64,000 nt of DNA from Anaspis maculata (Eukaryota > Arthropoda > Insecta > Coleoptera > Scraptiidae): NCBI GenBank assembly GCA_949128115.1, contig OX421963.1, positions 52,137,306-52,201,305 of the forward strand, written 5' to 3'. Both the position numbers and the translations under genes were made by a program. Of the stretch, positions 34,967-46,572 are shown one piece after another; position 1 is the stretch's first letter; each line of letters opens with the position of its first letter. Under the pieces are notes generated by a model. It was not told the origin of the DNA. It did no database searches and saw only the letters and a program-made list of their open reading frames with translations.

Positions 34967-36156
34967 CAGGTGTCCCGAAAATGTACCGACAACGTTCCAG
35001 GGCAGCTTCTTCTTATCAAAACAAGAAAAAAAAGTTCCTATGAACATGGGTCCGGAAACGCTTCCTAAGGGAGCTACAGGCCTCTGAAGGTGGTCATTAT
35101 TCAATATTTCCAAAACCGCTCAAGGAAAGTCAATCAAACTTGACACATCCACTAATTTTCTCATGCCCAACAAAATGAGGCAAGATGAATTCCAAAATAA
35201 TTTACCAGGGGTGGGTCAGGCTGAGGTGTGGGGGTAAAAATAACCCTAACTTTTTTGAATGTGAATTGTTTCCAAATTTAGCAAAAAAATATGGAATATT
35301 GGAGTTTTTTTACTTAGAAAAGCTCCCCCATGTTCAACCTCAATAGACGCACCGTTTACGAGGTATTTGAGTTTGAATGTATGAAAACGTGGTAAGAAAT
35401 GCTGATTTTTCAATTGCGATAATCAAGGCGAGAGAATAGTATATTACATACCGAGGCGGGAAGTGATTCATTACTGCTGAGAGCAAGATAGCCGCGAGCT
35501 GCTCGCAGCTATGCTCGAAGCAGGAATGAAGCAATTACCGCCGAGAGTATGTATACTATTTTATTCACAACCATTTAAAATGGTTAGAATGAAGATTCAG
35601 AGTTTAAATAGTCAATTAGGCTATTAGAATCATCAATAATTATACATATCATAAACACCATACCATAATAATAACTGGCACCCTTAACCTTACAAAACTG
35701 CGTTTGCTCTTCGATCCGAGCCTCTCCACACCTGTCATTCCGTCATCCATCTGTCAATTGTAAATCAATCAAGGAGGTCATGCACTTTCCTCCCTCTAGC
35801 CGGGGCGGAAAGTGATTTCGGAGGCGGAAAAAAAATCATCAACAAAGCGTCTTTTTCCAACTTTTTAAAAGTCAGTAATGAGTCTATTACTATAGTGGTT
35901 GTGAATAAAAAATATTTCAAAGCAACTTCATTTTTGTTAGGCATAAGAAGGTTATTTTATGTGTCAAGTTTGACTGATTTTTCTTGAACGGTTTCGGAAA
36001 TATTAAACAAACATACCATCTTCAGGGTCCCACCTTTAGGGGCCTGTAGCTCCCTTAGGAAGCATTTCCGGACCCATATTTATGGGAACTTTTTTCCTTG
36101 TTTTGATGAGAGGAAGCTGCCCTAGAACGTTGTCGGTGTATTTCCGGGACATCCTG
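34967..36156. mobile_element. FB-5: TA-flanked foldback element, arms about 200 bp
   Basis: Left TA-CAGGTGTCCCGAAAATGTAC, right TTTCCGGGACATCCTG-TA. Shared arm segments: CGACAACGTTC, GGGTCCGGAAACGCTTCCTA, GGAGCTACAGGCC and CAATCAAACTTGACAC. A separate 138-bp palindrome lies at 35432-35569. No coding sequence is recognised. Confidence 0.8.
35432..35569. repeat. 138-bp palindrome inside FB-5
   Basis: The arms meet at CCGCGAGC/TGCTCGCAGC; GAATAGTATATTACATACC on the left pairs with the right side (AGTATGTATACTATTTTATTC). It could form a long hairpin or be a small MITE. Confidence 0.65.
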
Positions 36157-37350
36157 TATACAGGGTGTTTCAGTGACCTTACATAATACTTCGGGAGGTG
36201 ATTCCTCTCAAAAAAATAAGTCGAAAAGTAAGAGTAAAATTTGAGTGAAACAGAGTTTTTAATTATTTGCTCAAGAACCGTCAAAGGAACAACATCAAAT
36301 TTGGTGTAGGAAGGTTCCTCAACAGTGCAAATGTATATGCAAAATTTTAAACAAATCTGGCCAATGGCGGCGAAGTTGGAAAGGGTTGGGGTAGGTTGAA
36401 CTGCCAGAAAAAAAAAGTCTGCAATCCGTTCCTATTTTGAATAGACTTGTTCAAGACTAAACTCTTATGCCTCTTGCATTTTTTCTGTAGGATGCATCGT
36501 TCACGAGTAAAAGTGGAAAAACCAGGAACGTGTCGAATAATTTTCTTCTGGTGGTGAACCAACCCCAACCCCCAACTCCACTGATGATGGTTGAATTTGT
36601 TCTAAATCTCACACGCGTTCAATTTGCACTTTGAAAGAGTCTCCCTGTGCCAGAAAAGAATAAGACCAAACCAAACAAATCTGACCAGTGGGGTCGAAAT
36701 AAGGGGTTAGGTTGAATTGCTAGAAAAAAGTCTACGTTCCGGTCGTATTTTTGTTTCCACATTAAAATAGTCCCTTACTTTCATTCAGGGTGCGAAGATT
36801 TAAATCAAGTCGATTTAAATCGTGATTTAAATAAACGGATTTTTTTTATTTTAATCATTTGCTTTAAATCATTTTATCGTATTTGATTTCCCGGTACAGT
36901 TTTCTTTGCGAAATATGGTTAAACTCCGTCTCCTTTTCGTCCCGACATTTTTCTTCGAGCGCTGAGCAATTATAAAATCTCGTATACCACCACAACCAGC
37001 CTACCCCACCCCCCGACCACAGAACCACCCTAAAACGTGACGACACCTGTTGTTTTACGATTAGAACCATACTGAGTTCAGTGAGTTGGCAGAGTTTCAG
37101 CTTCTCTGAAAAAAAAACGAGAACTTCAAATATGTAAAAAAAAACAATGGATCTGGACACCGGAAGAGTATCTTTTTTTTTTGTACTGTATTCCAGCCTT
37201 GATTGCCACAGATTTTTTAAATTGGCAAACAATTCGACTGAAACCGGAAAAATTTGATCTAAATAAAAAAATCTAATTAAAATTAAAAAAAAAAACTGAT
37301 TTAAATGAAAAAAAATCCGATTTAAATAAAAAAAATCGATTTTTTTGATT

Positions 37351-39114
37351 TTTTAGCGCATTTTCGTAAGAAAATGACGCTTATATGGCCGGTTTGTCTG
37401 TATGTCCGTCCGTCTGTCCGTCCGTCCGTCTGTCTGTCTGTCTGTCCGTGTAGAAATTAAGAAGTTGTACTCCTCCTCGAGGAATAAAGCTAGAGCCTTA
37501 GAACTTTTTTTGATAGATAGCTGATGTCCCCAAGGGTGGCCAATGGGCATTATTTTTTTTATCCATGCATAGTTATCATTACTATTATAAAAGAACATGA
37601 ACTCCTCCTCGGGGAATCAAGCTAGAGCCTTGGAACTTTTTCCGATGGTTAGCTGATATTCCCAAGGGTGGCCAATGGGCATTATTTTTTTTAATACATT
37701 CATAGTTATCATTATTATTATCACAAAACAAAGATTTCCTGTGCACTTCTAAGAAGTTGAACTCCTCCTCGGGGAATGAATCTAGAGCCCTGGAACTTTC
37801 TCCAATGGTAGCTCGTCCTCGTGGGTGGCCAGTGGGCAGATTGGATTTCATGGTTGCGCCGCCATCTTGGCCGCCATATTGAAATTTCTTATTAGTGGAA
37901 CGATTTTCATGAAACTTCAAGTTACACTTGTCTTGTATGATCATTCTCATTTTCAAGCTGAATTCCATGATGCCGCCGCCATCTTGGCCGCCATATTGAA
38001 TTCCTTATTAGTGGAACGATTTTCATGAAACTTGGAAGTTACCCGTGTCTTGTATGATCATTCTTATTTTTAAGCTGAATTTCAGGATTTCGCCGCCATC
38101 TTGGCCGCCATATTGAAATTTCTTGCTAGTGGAACGATTTTCATGGAACTTGAAACTTACCCTTGTCACGTATGATTATTCTTATTTTCTTATTTTCAAG
38201 CTATATTTCATGATTCCGCCGCCATCTTGGCCGCCATATTGAAATATCTTATTAGTGGAACGATTTTCATGAAACTTGGAAGTTACCCTTGTCTTGGATG
38301 ATCATTCCTATTTTTAAGCTAAATTTCATGACTTCGCCGCCATCTTGGCCGCCATATTGAAATTTCTTGCTAGTGGAATGATTTTCATGGAACTTGAAAC
38401 TTACCCTTGTCACGTATGATAATTCTTATTTTAAAGCTAAATTTCATGATTCCGCCGCCATCTTGGCCGCCATATTGAAATATCTTATTAGTGGAACGAT
38501 TTTCATGAAACTTGAAAGTTACCCTTGTCTTGTATGATCATTCTTATTTTCAAGCTAAATTTCATGATTTCGCCACCATCTTGGCCGCCATATTGAAAAT
38601 TCTTGCTAGTGGAACGATTTTCATGGAACTTGAAACTTACTCTTGTCACGTATGATCATCTTTATTTTCAAGCTAAATTTCGTGATTCCACCGCCATCTT
38701 GGCCGCCATGTTGAAATCTGTTATCAGTGAAGGGATTGTCATGAAACTTGGAACTTACTCTTATCTTGTATAAACATTTTCATTTTCAAGGTGAATTTCA
38801 TGATTCCGCTGCCATCTTGGTCGCCATATTGAAATCTCTCATTAATGGAGGGATTGTCATGGAACTTGGAAGTCACTCTCTTGTCTTGTATAAACATTCT
38901 TATTTTCAAGCTGAATTTCATGATTTGACCGCCATCTTGGCCACCATATTGAAATTTTCCATTAGTGGAACGATTGTCATGAAACGTGAAACTTAATCTT
39001 GTCTCGTATGAACATTTAATTTTCAAGCTGGACTTCATTCCTATCAATGACAGACCTGGCACTAAGAAAATGCGCTATTGAGACTCACGCACGTGAGGGC
39101 ATATTCACTTGTTT
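37351..39114 (+). mobile_element. HINE-like element with ten 118-bp satellite units (HINE-A)
   Basis: 5' block TTTTAGCGCATTTTCGTAAG and GACGCTTATATGGCCGG, then a GTCCGTCTGTC microsatellite (37402-37447), about three degraded spacer repeats (CTCCTCGGGGAAT...) and the satellite array, then GAAAATGCGCTATTGAGACT, the hairpin CTCACG-CA-CGTGAG and GGGCATATTCACTTGTTTT. The subterminal GCGCATTTTC/GAAAATGCGC inverted repeats plus a GTCY tract match Helentron-associated elements (HINEs). No Rep/helicase is present. Confidence 0.7.
37845..39035 (+). repeat. 118-bp satellite array, ten units
   Basis: The core GCCGCCATCTTGGCCGCCAT recurs near 37857, 37973, 38092, 38218, 38336, 38454, 38572, 38689, 38807 and 38928, spacings of 116-126 bp. 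Each unit continues with TTAGTGGAACGATTTTCATG and CTTGTCTTGTATGATCATTC. Adjacent units alternate between two subtypes (TTATTAGTGG and TTGCTAGTGG), suggesting higher-order duplication. Confidence 0.9.
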
Positions 39115-39754
39115 TATTTAAATCACGATTCTTTTGCACCCTGCTTTCATTTACACATGAGATAGGTACCTACTTATAACTTTCTGACAAAAAAAGAAAA
39201 AATTAAAAACCGCATGTCATGTTGCTTGTTTTTTCACTTTCTCGTGAACGGTGCATCCTACGAAAAAAATGCAAGGCGCATAAAAGTTTAGTCTTGAGCA
39301 AGTCTATCCAAATGTGCAAACAAAAATACGAACGGATTGCAGACATTTTTTTTTCTGACAGTTCAACCTACCCCAACCCCCGCCGCTGTCACTGGCCAGA
39401 TTTGTTTGAAATTTTGCGTGAACATTTGCAATGTTGAGTAACCATTCTACCCCAAATTTGAAGTTCTTCACCTTGACGGTTCTTGAGCAAATAATTAAAA
39501 ACTTAGTTTCACTTCGTACCTTTGAAGGGCTGTAAATCCCCTAGGGAGTAATTTAGGAAAAATGTTACTCCTACTTTTGCAAGGTACTTATGCAAGGTCA
39601 CTGAAACACCTGTATACATATACTACTACAATACGTCAGGTGTATACCTACCTGTTCCAGACAACTAAAATTTATTGTCATCATAGTTAACCAGAGATCG
39701 CTTTTATTTGTTGACTAAATGAAAAAATATAATTCGCCACTTTTTAGGGTCTTA

Positions 39755-39912
39755 TCAGAGGCGCTTTCGTTTTGCCGGCAGGTGCTGCTCGGTGTAGATC
39801 ACTAGACAAAAAAAGTAGATCCAGCTGGGCCGTGATTGGTGTATGAGTCTACTTCCTCTATCTAGTGATCTACCCGGAGCAGCTCCTGGCGCAAAACGAA
39901 AGCGACTCAGTG
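39755..39912. mobile_element. MITE of about 150 bp with 48-bp inverted ends
   Basis: GGCGCTTTCGTTTTGC and GCTGCTC...TAGATCACTAGA on the left pair with TCTAGTGATCTA...GAGCAGCTCC and GCAAAACGAAAGCG on the right. No target duplication was resolved. Confidence 0.65.
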
Positions 39913-40014
39913 CAGAGAAGTTATGTTTTATGCCATGCCAACAAGCTCCACATTGATGACAAAAATGACAATATAAAAATTAACTTCAACGTATTAACTT
40001 TTTGACGTTTCATG

Positions 40015-42800
40015 AATAGTACAAGAAAGATAGATTTCAACCTCGGAATAAATATGGACGTCCTCAAAATTTGATATTCTGTTCAGAAATAAGTGCTGTA
40101 CAACATATCCAAAATCGCCAAAAATCGCACCCGGGGGTTTTGAGTTATTAGAGGGGGGGGGTAAAAAATTGCAACTTGAAATGGAGGGGATGGAACCCGT
40201 CAATCTATTGGAAGCAAATACGTTGTAATTCGACGCATCATATCCCGTTGATACCATTTTGGCACAAAAAGTGTCGATAACTGTTGAAGGGGGGTCGTGG
40301 GGGGGCGAAGCTCTGCTAGGTGGTCCATTTTGTTTTTCTGGCCATGTAGAACCGATCACGACAAGTTTAGTATCTTTTCCGACTAAATTCAATCCCCTAA
40401 ACTCGAATCCGATGTGTTAATTTGAATGAAAACAAGTTTGGAACAAGTTAACTTGAAAAAGCTTGTTTTTTCTTTGACAATTTTGGCGATTTTTTTTTTA
40501 CTGTTAGAGGTGTTCATCTTTGAACATTTTTCGGAGGTCATTAGATTGAAGTGTACTCATCACGAAAATCATCTACTCGATGTTTAATTTTGTTTATCGA
40601 GTTCAAAAAATCGATTTGAATCTGAGCCGGCCAGGCGCGTCGTCTACTACTGACCCGAACACTACAGCATGCACCTTTAAATGAAAATAGCTCAAACTTT
40701 CGAAGAAATAACAACTCATCTTCGAAAATTCGATAATCTGTGCAGAGTTGAATTCCCTATAACATTAACAAAATCGCCATGAATCGTACTGCAGGATTTT
40801 GAGTTATTCGAGGAGAAGGATAACATTTTATCAAGATTCGTCCTCTATGAACTGTTGTCTCTCCTCTCAAATAACTCAAAACCCTGCAGTGCGACTCACG
40901 GCGGTTTTGTTCATGTTATAGGGAATTCAATTCTGCACGGATTATCAAATTTTCAAAGATGAGTTGTTGTTTCTTCGAAAGTTTGAGCTATTTTCACTTA
41001 ATGGTGCATGCTGTAGTGTTCTGGTCAGTAGTAGACAACGCGCTCAGGCTCAGTAGGCCGGCTCAGGTTCAAATCGATTTTTTGAACTCGAGAAACCAAA
41101 TTAAACATCGAGTAAATGATTTTCGTGGAGAGTACACTTCAATCTAATGACCTCCGAAAAATGTTCAAAGAAGAACACCTCTAACAGTAAAAAACAATCG
41201 TCAAAATTGTCAAAGAAAAAACAAGATTTTTCAAGTTAACTTGTTCAAACTTGTTTTCATCCAAGTTTACACATCGGCTTCGAGTTCAGGAGATTGAATT
41301 TAGTCGGAAATGATGCCAAACTTGTCGTGATCGGTTCTACATGGCCAGAAAAACAAAATGGACCACCTAGCAGAGCTTCGCCCCCCCACGACCCCCCTTC
41401 AACAGTTATCGACACTTTTTGTGCCAAAATGGTATCAACGGGATATGATGCGTCGAATTAAAACGTATTTGCTCCCAATGGATTGACGGGTTCCATCCCC
41501 TCCATTACAGCACTCAATGGGAGGCATTCTCGCAAACGCATTCCAGAGGGCGCGACATAGGTCTGGGACCAAATGTCAACGTCATGTCAACGTCAAGTCC
41601 AAGGTCAAGCTTGCAGTTGTCATTGCTTGTCAGAGCGTAACCTAACCTATCTTTATTGTTTATTGTCGTCGCATGACTCGCATGGTGTTAGTGTCACCGG
41701 TACCGGGTGCTTGTCGTTTGAAAGGCAGGGCAAATGCAAGCGAAGCAGCGCGGGGCCGTCTGGCGGTTCGTGCGAGACAAAATCCTCGGCCGGTGACACG
41801 ATAAATGCAACCCACAGTGGTCCCAAGCTATCATGTTGAAGCAGGGCTCCGTTTAACTTTGGGTAAGTTCAGTTTGACTGCCCAAGGCAAAAATTCATTT
41901 TTGTTTACTACTATAGACCCGAGGGGCTCCATATGGTATCTACTGAGGAGGCAAAGGGATGCTCTGAATAAGCCACTCCTGCTTCATCCTAGTACATGGA
42001 TAACGGAGAGAGAAATTAGACTATACTATACGAGAACAGGAGGACATTTCAGTATCACCAATACAAGAGTCGCCCTTCCTTCAAAATTTTGTAGCAGTGT
42101 GGAAAACTCTCTGTAAAGTGATGGTTTGAATTATTGTAATGAAGTGAAATGCCCTGGCTGAATAAAAAACTGTATTTCATGTGTTTAATTTTCGTATACT
42201 ACGCACAACGCTGTGAACATAATAACTTAACTGAACAAATTCAAAACTTCAACATAGAACCAACATAACCTAGATCCCTTCACGCAGCTCAGCAATGTCA
42301 ATGTTTTCGATGATTCCTGCCTCCATCTGTCTGGTAGAATGGAGCAGGAAGGGCTTATTCAGAGCATCTATTTACCTCTCCAGAGTACCATACCGGGCCC
42401 GGGTCTACGATAAAAGTGAATAAAAATGTATTTTTTTCTTCGGTAGTCAAACTGAGCTTTCCCGGAGTTTGGGGCCGCGTCCTGACCCTCGTCGCAAGAG
42501 CCTACGGCATCCTCATGAACGATTCAACGATACGACTCAAAAATCACAATTTATGTTCACGGTGACATTTCTAAATATTTGACGTTTATTGATTTGACGA
42601 TTTGACACGACGCGCTTGTTTATGCAACCTAGGCGAGATAAAATCCCTAGAGGTCCCAACCAACTGCAGCGCCTCCTGGTGGGAGCAAAATCGTCCATGC
42701 CTCCCATTCTGAACAGAATATTAAATTTTGAGGACGTCCATATTTTTTCCGAGGTTTGGCTGATTTTTTTACTATTTTTCCTGTACTAGAATAGAAATGT
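40015..42800. repeat. Large palindrome, arms ~660 bp plus outer arms, with one arm interrupted
   Basis: Inner arms 40180-40830 and 40845-41506 are reverse complements at high identity (GGGTTCCATCCCCTCCATT, CGACCCCCCTTCAACAG, CGATTTTTTGAACTCGA). Outer arms (about 40015-40101 and 42709-42800) share ATATGGACGTCCTCAAAATT. The outer right arm has been separated by a 1.2-kb insertion. The left arm has an extra stretch of about 80 bp (40102-40179). No target duplication at the extreme ends is certain. Confidence 0.8.
41517..42707. mobile_element. 1.2-kb insertion in the right arm of the palindrome
   Basis: Ends ATGGGAGGCAT and ATGCCTCCCAT. The intact left arm (reverse complement) reads CAGCACTTATTTCTGAACAG where the right arm reads CAGCACTCA-[insert]-TTCTGAACAG. 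The interior is itself partly palindromic (41868-42000 against 42330-42470). A 103-codon + frame (41805-42116) has no domain I recognise. Confidence 0.65.
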
Positions 42801-44388
42801 GCTGTTGTCCCCGACCAGGATTGAACAATTTCAGGGCTAAGCGATGGCGCCCAACAACCGAAAGCCAAGTTTTGCTGAATAAATTGACAACTTACTAAAC
42901 GAAATGTAGACAATTAAGCCGATTCAGGGCGTAAAGCGGAAAATAAATCGATGGAATGAATTTGATTGCATTTCGATTGAACGATTTCGTCCTTTTTTAT
43001 TGACATTGAAGCGATTGCCATAGTAGGGGAGAATTTGTAGACTGCCAGATTAGGCAAATGATCCTGTTTGATAGCAGGATCACCAGATTTATGATAGGAT
43101 CGAGCATGAGATCATCTACGAAAACAGTTTTCGAAGGCAAAACGTAACAGATTCGAATCCAGTAATCCGGTTCACATCGGCTAAGGATTGTTGTAGCTAC
43201 TTATTCGCTTGCGGAGTGTACTGGATAGAATAGTGTGACTGGCGTCAACGTGACAGTTTGACTTGACGTCGCAGAACACGGATCTATATCCTGTACACTT
43301 TTTATTTTCAGTAGAATGACTTTTTGAAGCAAAATTAAAGTGAAGCAAAATTAAAGTGACAAGCTGGAACGCTAGGAGGATACGGATGATGGCCACTGAT
43401 TGTTTCGCACCAAAACTTTGCCGATGCCATCAGCCCTAGCCGTAGCCCCCCAGCTTGTCACTTTATTTTTGCTCCAAAAAGTCATTCTACTGAATTTAAA
43501 ACGTGAACGGCATATATCTGTCAAATGAATGTCGAGCTAATAAGGAAATGTTAGCTTCATCTCTCTTATTTGGTGGTGCAGAGCAATCGCCGGCGCGCAA
43601 CTCTCTCATCGTTTCTCATACACCCAAGGTACTCGAGGCGCAGGGTAACTTGAATGGGCCAGCGTGATACCTGGTCGCATCCCCACTTGGCTACAAACGC
43701 GCGAATATTTCTCGAACTGTCTATATGAAGACCTGCGCACGAACTGCGAGCAAAGGGAACCGCCTCTGTATGAGAAGAGAAAGTCTATTCAGTTCACTGT
43801 TCTTTGATGACTTGATGAGCTTCAAAAAACAGAACTCGCAATGGACATTGTCAGTAGACCTTATTGAAAATTCAAAGCGCACGCCCAGATCGGGGAGAGA
43901 AACAACCTCATGTTCCGACTTGGAACTCCCACCTCTTACTCAAGTGCGTAAAATCTACGCTTGGAACTATTGCAGTGCGCGCATGCATACTCCCAAGAAT
44001 ATACCTAATAACCAAATCACTTGTGAAAAGGGGAAGTTCAAGCTTTTAGCTTAAAAGCGAGATATCTTCACTAGAATCTGTAAAAGACAATCACAAAAAT
44101 GAAGACACAGTTCTCCTCATAATTAAGATCTGTGAATGAAATTGAACTTGTAATTTTTCAAAAATTCAGATCCAAGAAGCATTTATTAGAACATTTCGGT
44201 AACATATTCTGGGGTACATATATGGGCCTCGCGGGTATACCTACTCGAAATTTTGCCTGGAAGAGGGTAAAATGTAAAATCAACAATCAGAAAGCCGTAA
44301 TTTCACCTTGTTATTCATGCGAGCTCGAATACACCTCATATTGATCCACCAGGTTCTTGTAGTACCAAATTGACAAGCCACGTGTCAC
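42801..44388. other. Unassigned sequence with one inverted repeat
   Basis: At 43310-43354 and 43449-43492 AGTAGAATGACTTTTTG and AAAGTGACAAGCTGG are present in inverted orientation, with a 16-bp tandem duplication (AGCAAAATTAAAGTGA) in the left arm. The rest shows no recognisable gene. Confidence 0.45.
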
Positions 44389-44390
44389 TA

Positions 44391-45304
44391 GTCTTTTTCG
44401 AGCGAGTAACTTTTTGTAACCGGTTGGTTATTAGCGGTTGACATTAGATTGACAGATACTGTAATTTTTTTGACACCTGACATTTCTCGCTGAAACGTTG
44501 CGGTTATAACTTTGGTTATCTGCATTTGGCGGGAAAAGAGGGACTGATAGCTTCAAATAGTTACGTACTTGTACTTGTCTCCGTTACATACCGTGTACTT
44601 GAACATTCGTAATCTAGGATAGCTTTGAAGGTGAAAAATTCAGTCATTCAGCCAATCCAGTCACTTGAATCGATGAACATCTCGCTTCCGAAGTCACCCG
44701 GGTGGGCCCCAATCAGGGCCCTGATTACGAATTTTGTAGATCACACGTGTATCGTGATCACATCACACATACAATTTCTATGAAATCCTGTTTGTTTTCT
44801 TGTTCATGGTGTGATACCGAAGGAACAATAAATAGTTATATTGAATTGAATTGAAAATCAACTATTCATTCATATTTCTACTATATAAATAGAAGGTATG
44901 AGTGGTATGAAAAGTACTTTCAGGATTAAACCACCATCAGGCGGCCATCGGACATCTGGATTACCCGATGTTCTTGTGGATCCATCGCAGTCGCAGATGA
45001 GTCCATCGTCTTCGATTCTTCTCGTCGTTAAGTCAAGTTGTCAAGTTTTTGAGGTTAGGTTAGGTACGTTTCACGTTTGGAAATTCTGGACCGCTGCTTG
45101 TTTCAAATTCAAATCTGTTGCCGCCACAATTTGTTCCCCCACCATAACAATAACCAGCTTCATGACCAGGTTATGAAATGTATAACCGGTGATGATATCA
45201 AAATAGCGGCACTTCCTTTACCGCTTATAACCAATCCTCGCTCAAACGTCAAATTCTATAACCAAGTGTAACCGGTCATGAACGGTTACTCGCTCGAAAA
45301 AGAC
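44391..45304. mobile_element. 914-bp TA-flanked element with GTCTTTTTCGAGCG ends
   Basis: Left TA-GTCTTTTTCGAGCGAGTAAC, right GTTACTCGCTCGAAAAAGAC-TA; perfect 20-bp inverted ends. The subterminal regions contain several GGTTATA/ATAACC and AACCGGT motifs. The interior has a 92-codon + frame (44898-45176) without recognised domains. Confidence 0.8.
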
Positions 45305-45531
45305 TAATGAATCTAAAGGGAGGGGCTAGCCGGAGGCCTTTTGACATTTGTTAGTGATATTCTAATTTTATATTTGTTCAGTCATTTTATGTCATTCCAT
45401 GTCATTTAAAAATGAAACAAAATATCCAGGACATATTTGAATAGACCTATTTCTTATGAGGAACAGAGACGTTCAGACAAGGATGAACAATTTTAAGCCA
45501 CACCCCTGGCCAATTTAAGGCCTTCAATTAT

Positions 45532-46439
45532 TAGGCGCGAAATTCGAGGAAGGCGATACTGTCACAATGAATTAGAATTGTCACAGTCACTTATGACTGC
45601 AACCTGTGTCGTGTCGCTACACTGATCGAATAATTCGAAAAATGCTCGTATATTGTGTGAAAAGTTGTCCGCACAAGTCCAAGGGAATATTTCCCTCAAA
45701 TGTTTCGTTCTACGGTTTTCCTGTCGACGAAAATAAGCGAAATAAATGGATGGCCGCCACTGGAAGACACCGGCACCAGGAAGAATTTGAAGGCGAACGA
45801 AACAATTTCAGCTGTTTTACAAGTTGCACAAAGCCAAAAGCAGGGTCACCCAAATTACCGTTCAAAGTGCTGGGGATGCTATCTCACCTTCCTATTTGGC
45901 GATTACCCACTACAACTTCACAACAAAACCTCAATATTTTGCTTCAGTTTTGGTGTGCTCACGGCACTTCAGAGTGGAAGATTTCTATTCATCCGATAGG
46001 TACAAAGATGACGCTGGAAACAAATGCTGTTCCGGACATTTTCTTGAGAAGCTTGTTTCTTTTTCTGGCTCCTGTAGCACTCCGCTTTTACCTCCAGGTT
46101 ATTCACAAGTACGTCTTCAAAATATCCTTTCACACTTATCACGCTGGTTCCCCTTCATTTGATGCTTGCACTACACTCTTGTAAAGAAGTAAAGCGTTGT
46201 CGTCGCGTTGTCGAGTCTGTAGGTTGCAGGTTGCAGCGTGGCAAGACTTTTGGTTCTGTTCTACTGACAACTGATGACAAATTGTAACATATCGTTTTTG
46301 AGGGTAATGACAAGGAGAAAGTCAGTGGCACTGACAGAGTTGCTACGGGAGATTGTGAGGCAAATCTAGCCAATGAGCGGCGATAGGAGGCAAAAGGGGC
46401 GTGAAAAAGAAATAGGTCCATTAAACGCCTTTTATTATT
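45532..46439 (+). repeat. Tandem unit 1 of a ~0.9-kb duplication carrying a THAP gene
   Basis: It starts at GGCGCGAAATTCGAGGAAGG and ends just before the same sequence at 46441. Both units end with GCCAATGAGCGG...AAGAAATAGGTCCATT. The sequence AATAGACCTATTTCTT at 45442 is an inverted version of that terminal motif, so the pair may have originated from an element with inverted ends. Confidence 0.7.
45642..46162 (+). CDS. THAP zinc-finger domain protein, probable split gene (copy 1)
   Basis: From the ATG at 45642 the frame reads MLVYCVKSCPHK, a THAP C-x3-C pair at residues 5 and 9, followed by VSFYGFPVDENKRNKWMAAT, which fits the THAP F-x-F-P...W segment. The C-x2-H half, VCSRHFRVEDFY, lies at 45953-45988 in a different frame, so an intron or frameshift is needed; a plausible acceptor (ttttgcttcag) ends at 45947 and GT donors exist near 45826. 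That downstream frame continues to a stop at 46162. THAP domains are C2CH zinc-coordinating DNA-binding modules found in P-element transposases and in many cellular factors. No catalytic RNase-H-like part is seen, so this is a domain-only gene or a remnant. It is the upstream, less damaged member of a tandem pair. Confidence 0.6.
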
Positions 46440-46572
46440 AGGCGCGAAATTCGAGGAAGGCGATACTGTCACAATAAATTAGAATTGTCACTGTCACTAT
46501 AAATTAGAATTGTCACTGTCACTATGACGGTAACATGTGTCGTGTCGCTACACTGATTGAACAATTCGAAAA

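Larger units (their letters stand above)
36786..39143. mobile_element. hAT-3: hAT-like element with 8-bp duplication CTTTCATT, inside FB-6
   Basis: Ends CAGGGTGCGAAGATTTAAATC and (minus strand) CAGGGTGCAAAAGAATCGTG; CTTTCATT is present at 36778-36785 and 39144-39151. Subterminal regions are rich in GATTTAAATC motifs (36797-36850 and 37250-37350). No transposase is visible, and the interior is occupied by a HINE-like element. Confidence 0.8.
36161..39612. mobile_element. FB-6: foldback element with ~400-bp arms containing hAT-3
   Basis: Left TA-CAGGGTGTTTCAGTGACCTT (36161), right AAGGTCACTGAAACACCTG-TA (39612). The arms run about 36161-36545 and 39195-39612 and share TTTTTAATTATTTGCTCAAG, ACAAATCTGGCCA and GGTTGGGGTAGGTTGAACTG. 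A partial second arm copy lies at 36655-36780. Its left TA directly abuts the right TA of FB-5 (CCTG-TATA-CAGGG). Confidence 0.85.

Noticed and set aside
37402..37447. CRISPR-like or other spaced repeat array
   Set aside because: It is a simple GTCY tetranucleotide microsatellite with no spacers.
40015..42800. Retrotransposon LTR pair
   Set aside because: The repeats are inverted, not direct, and no gag/pol sequence, primer-binding site or polypurine tract is visible.
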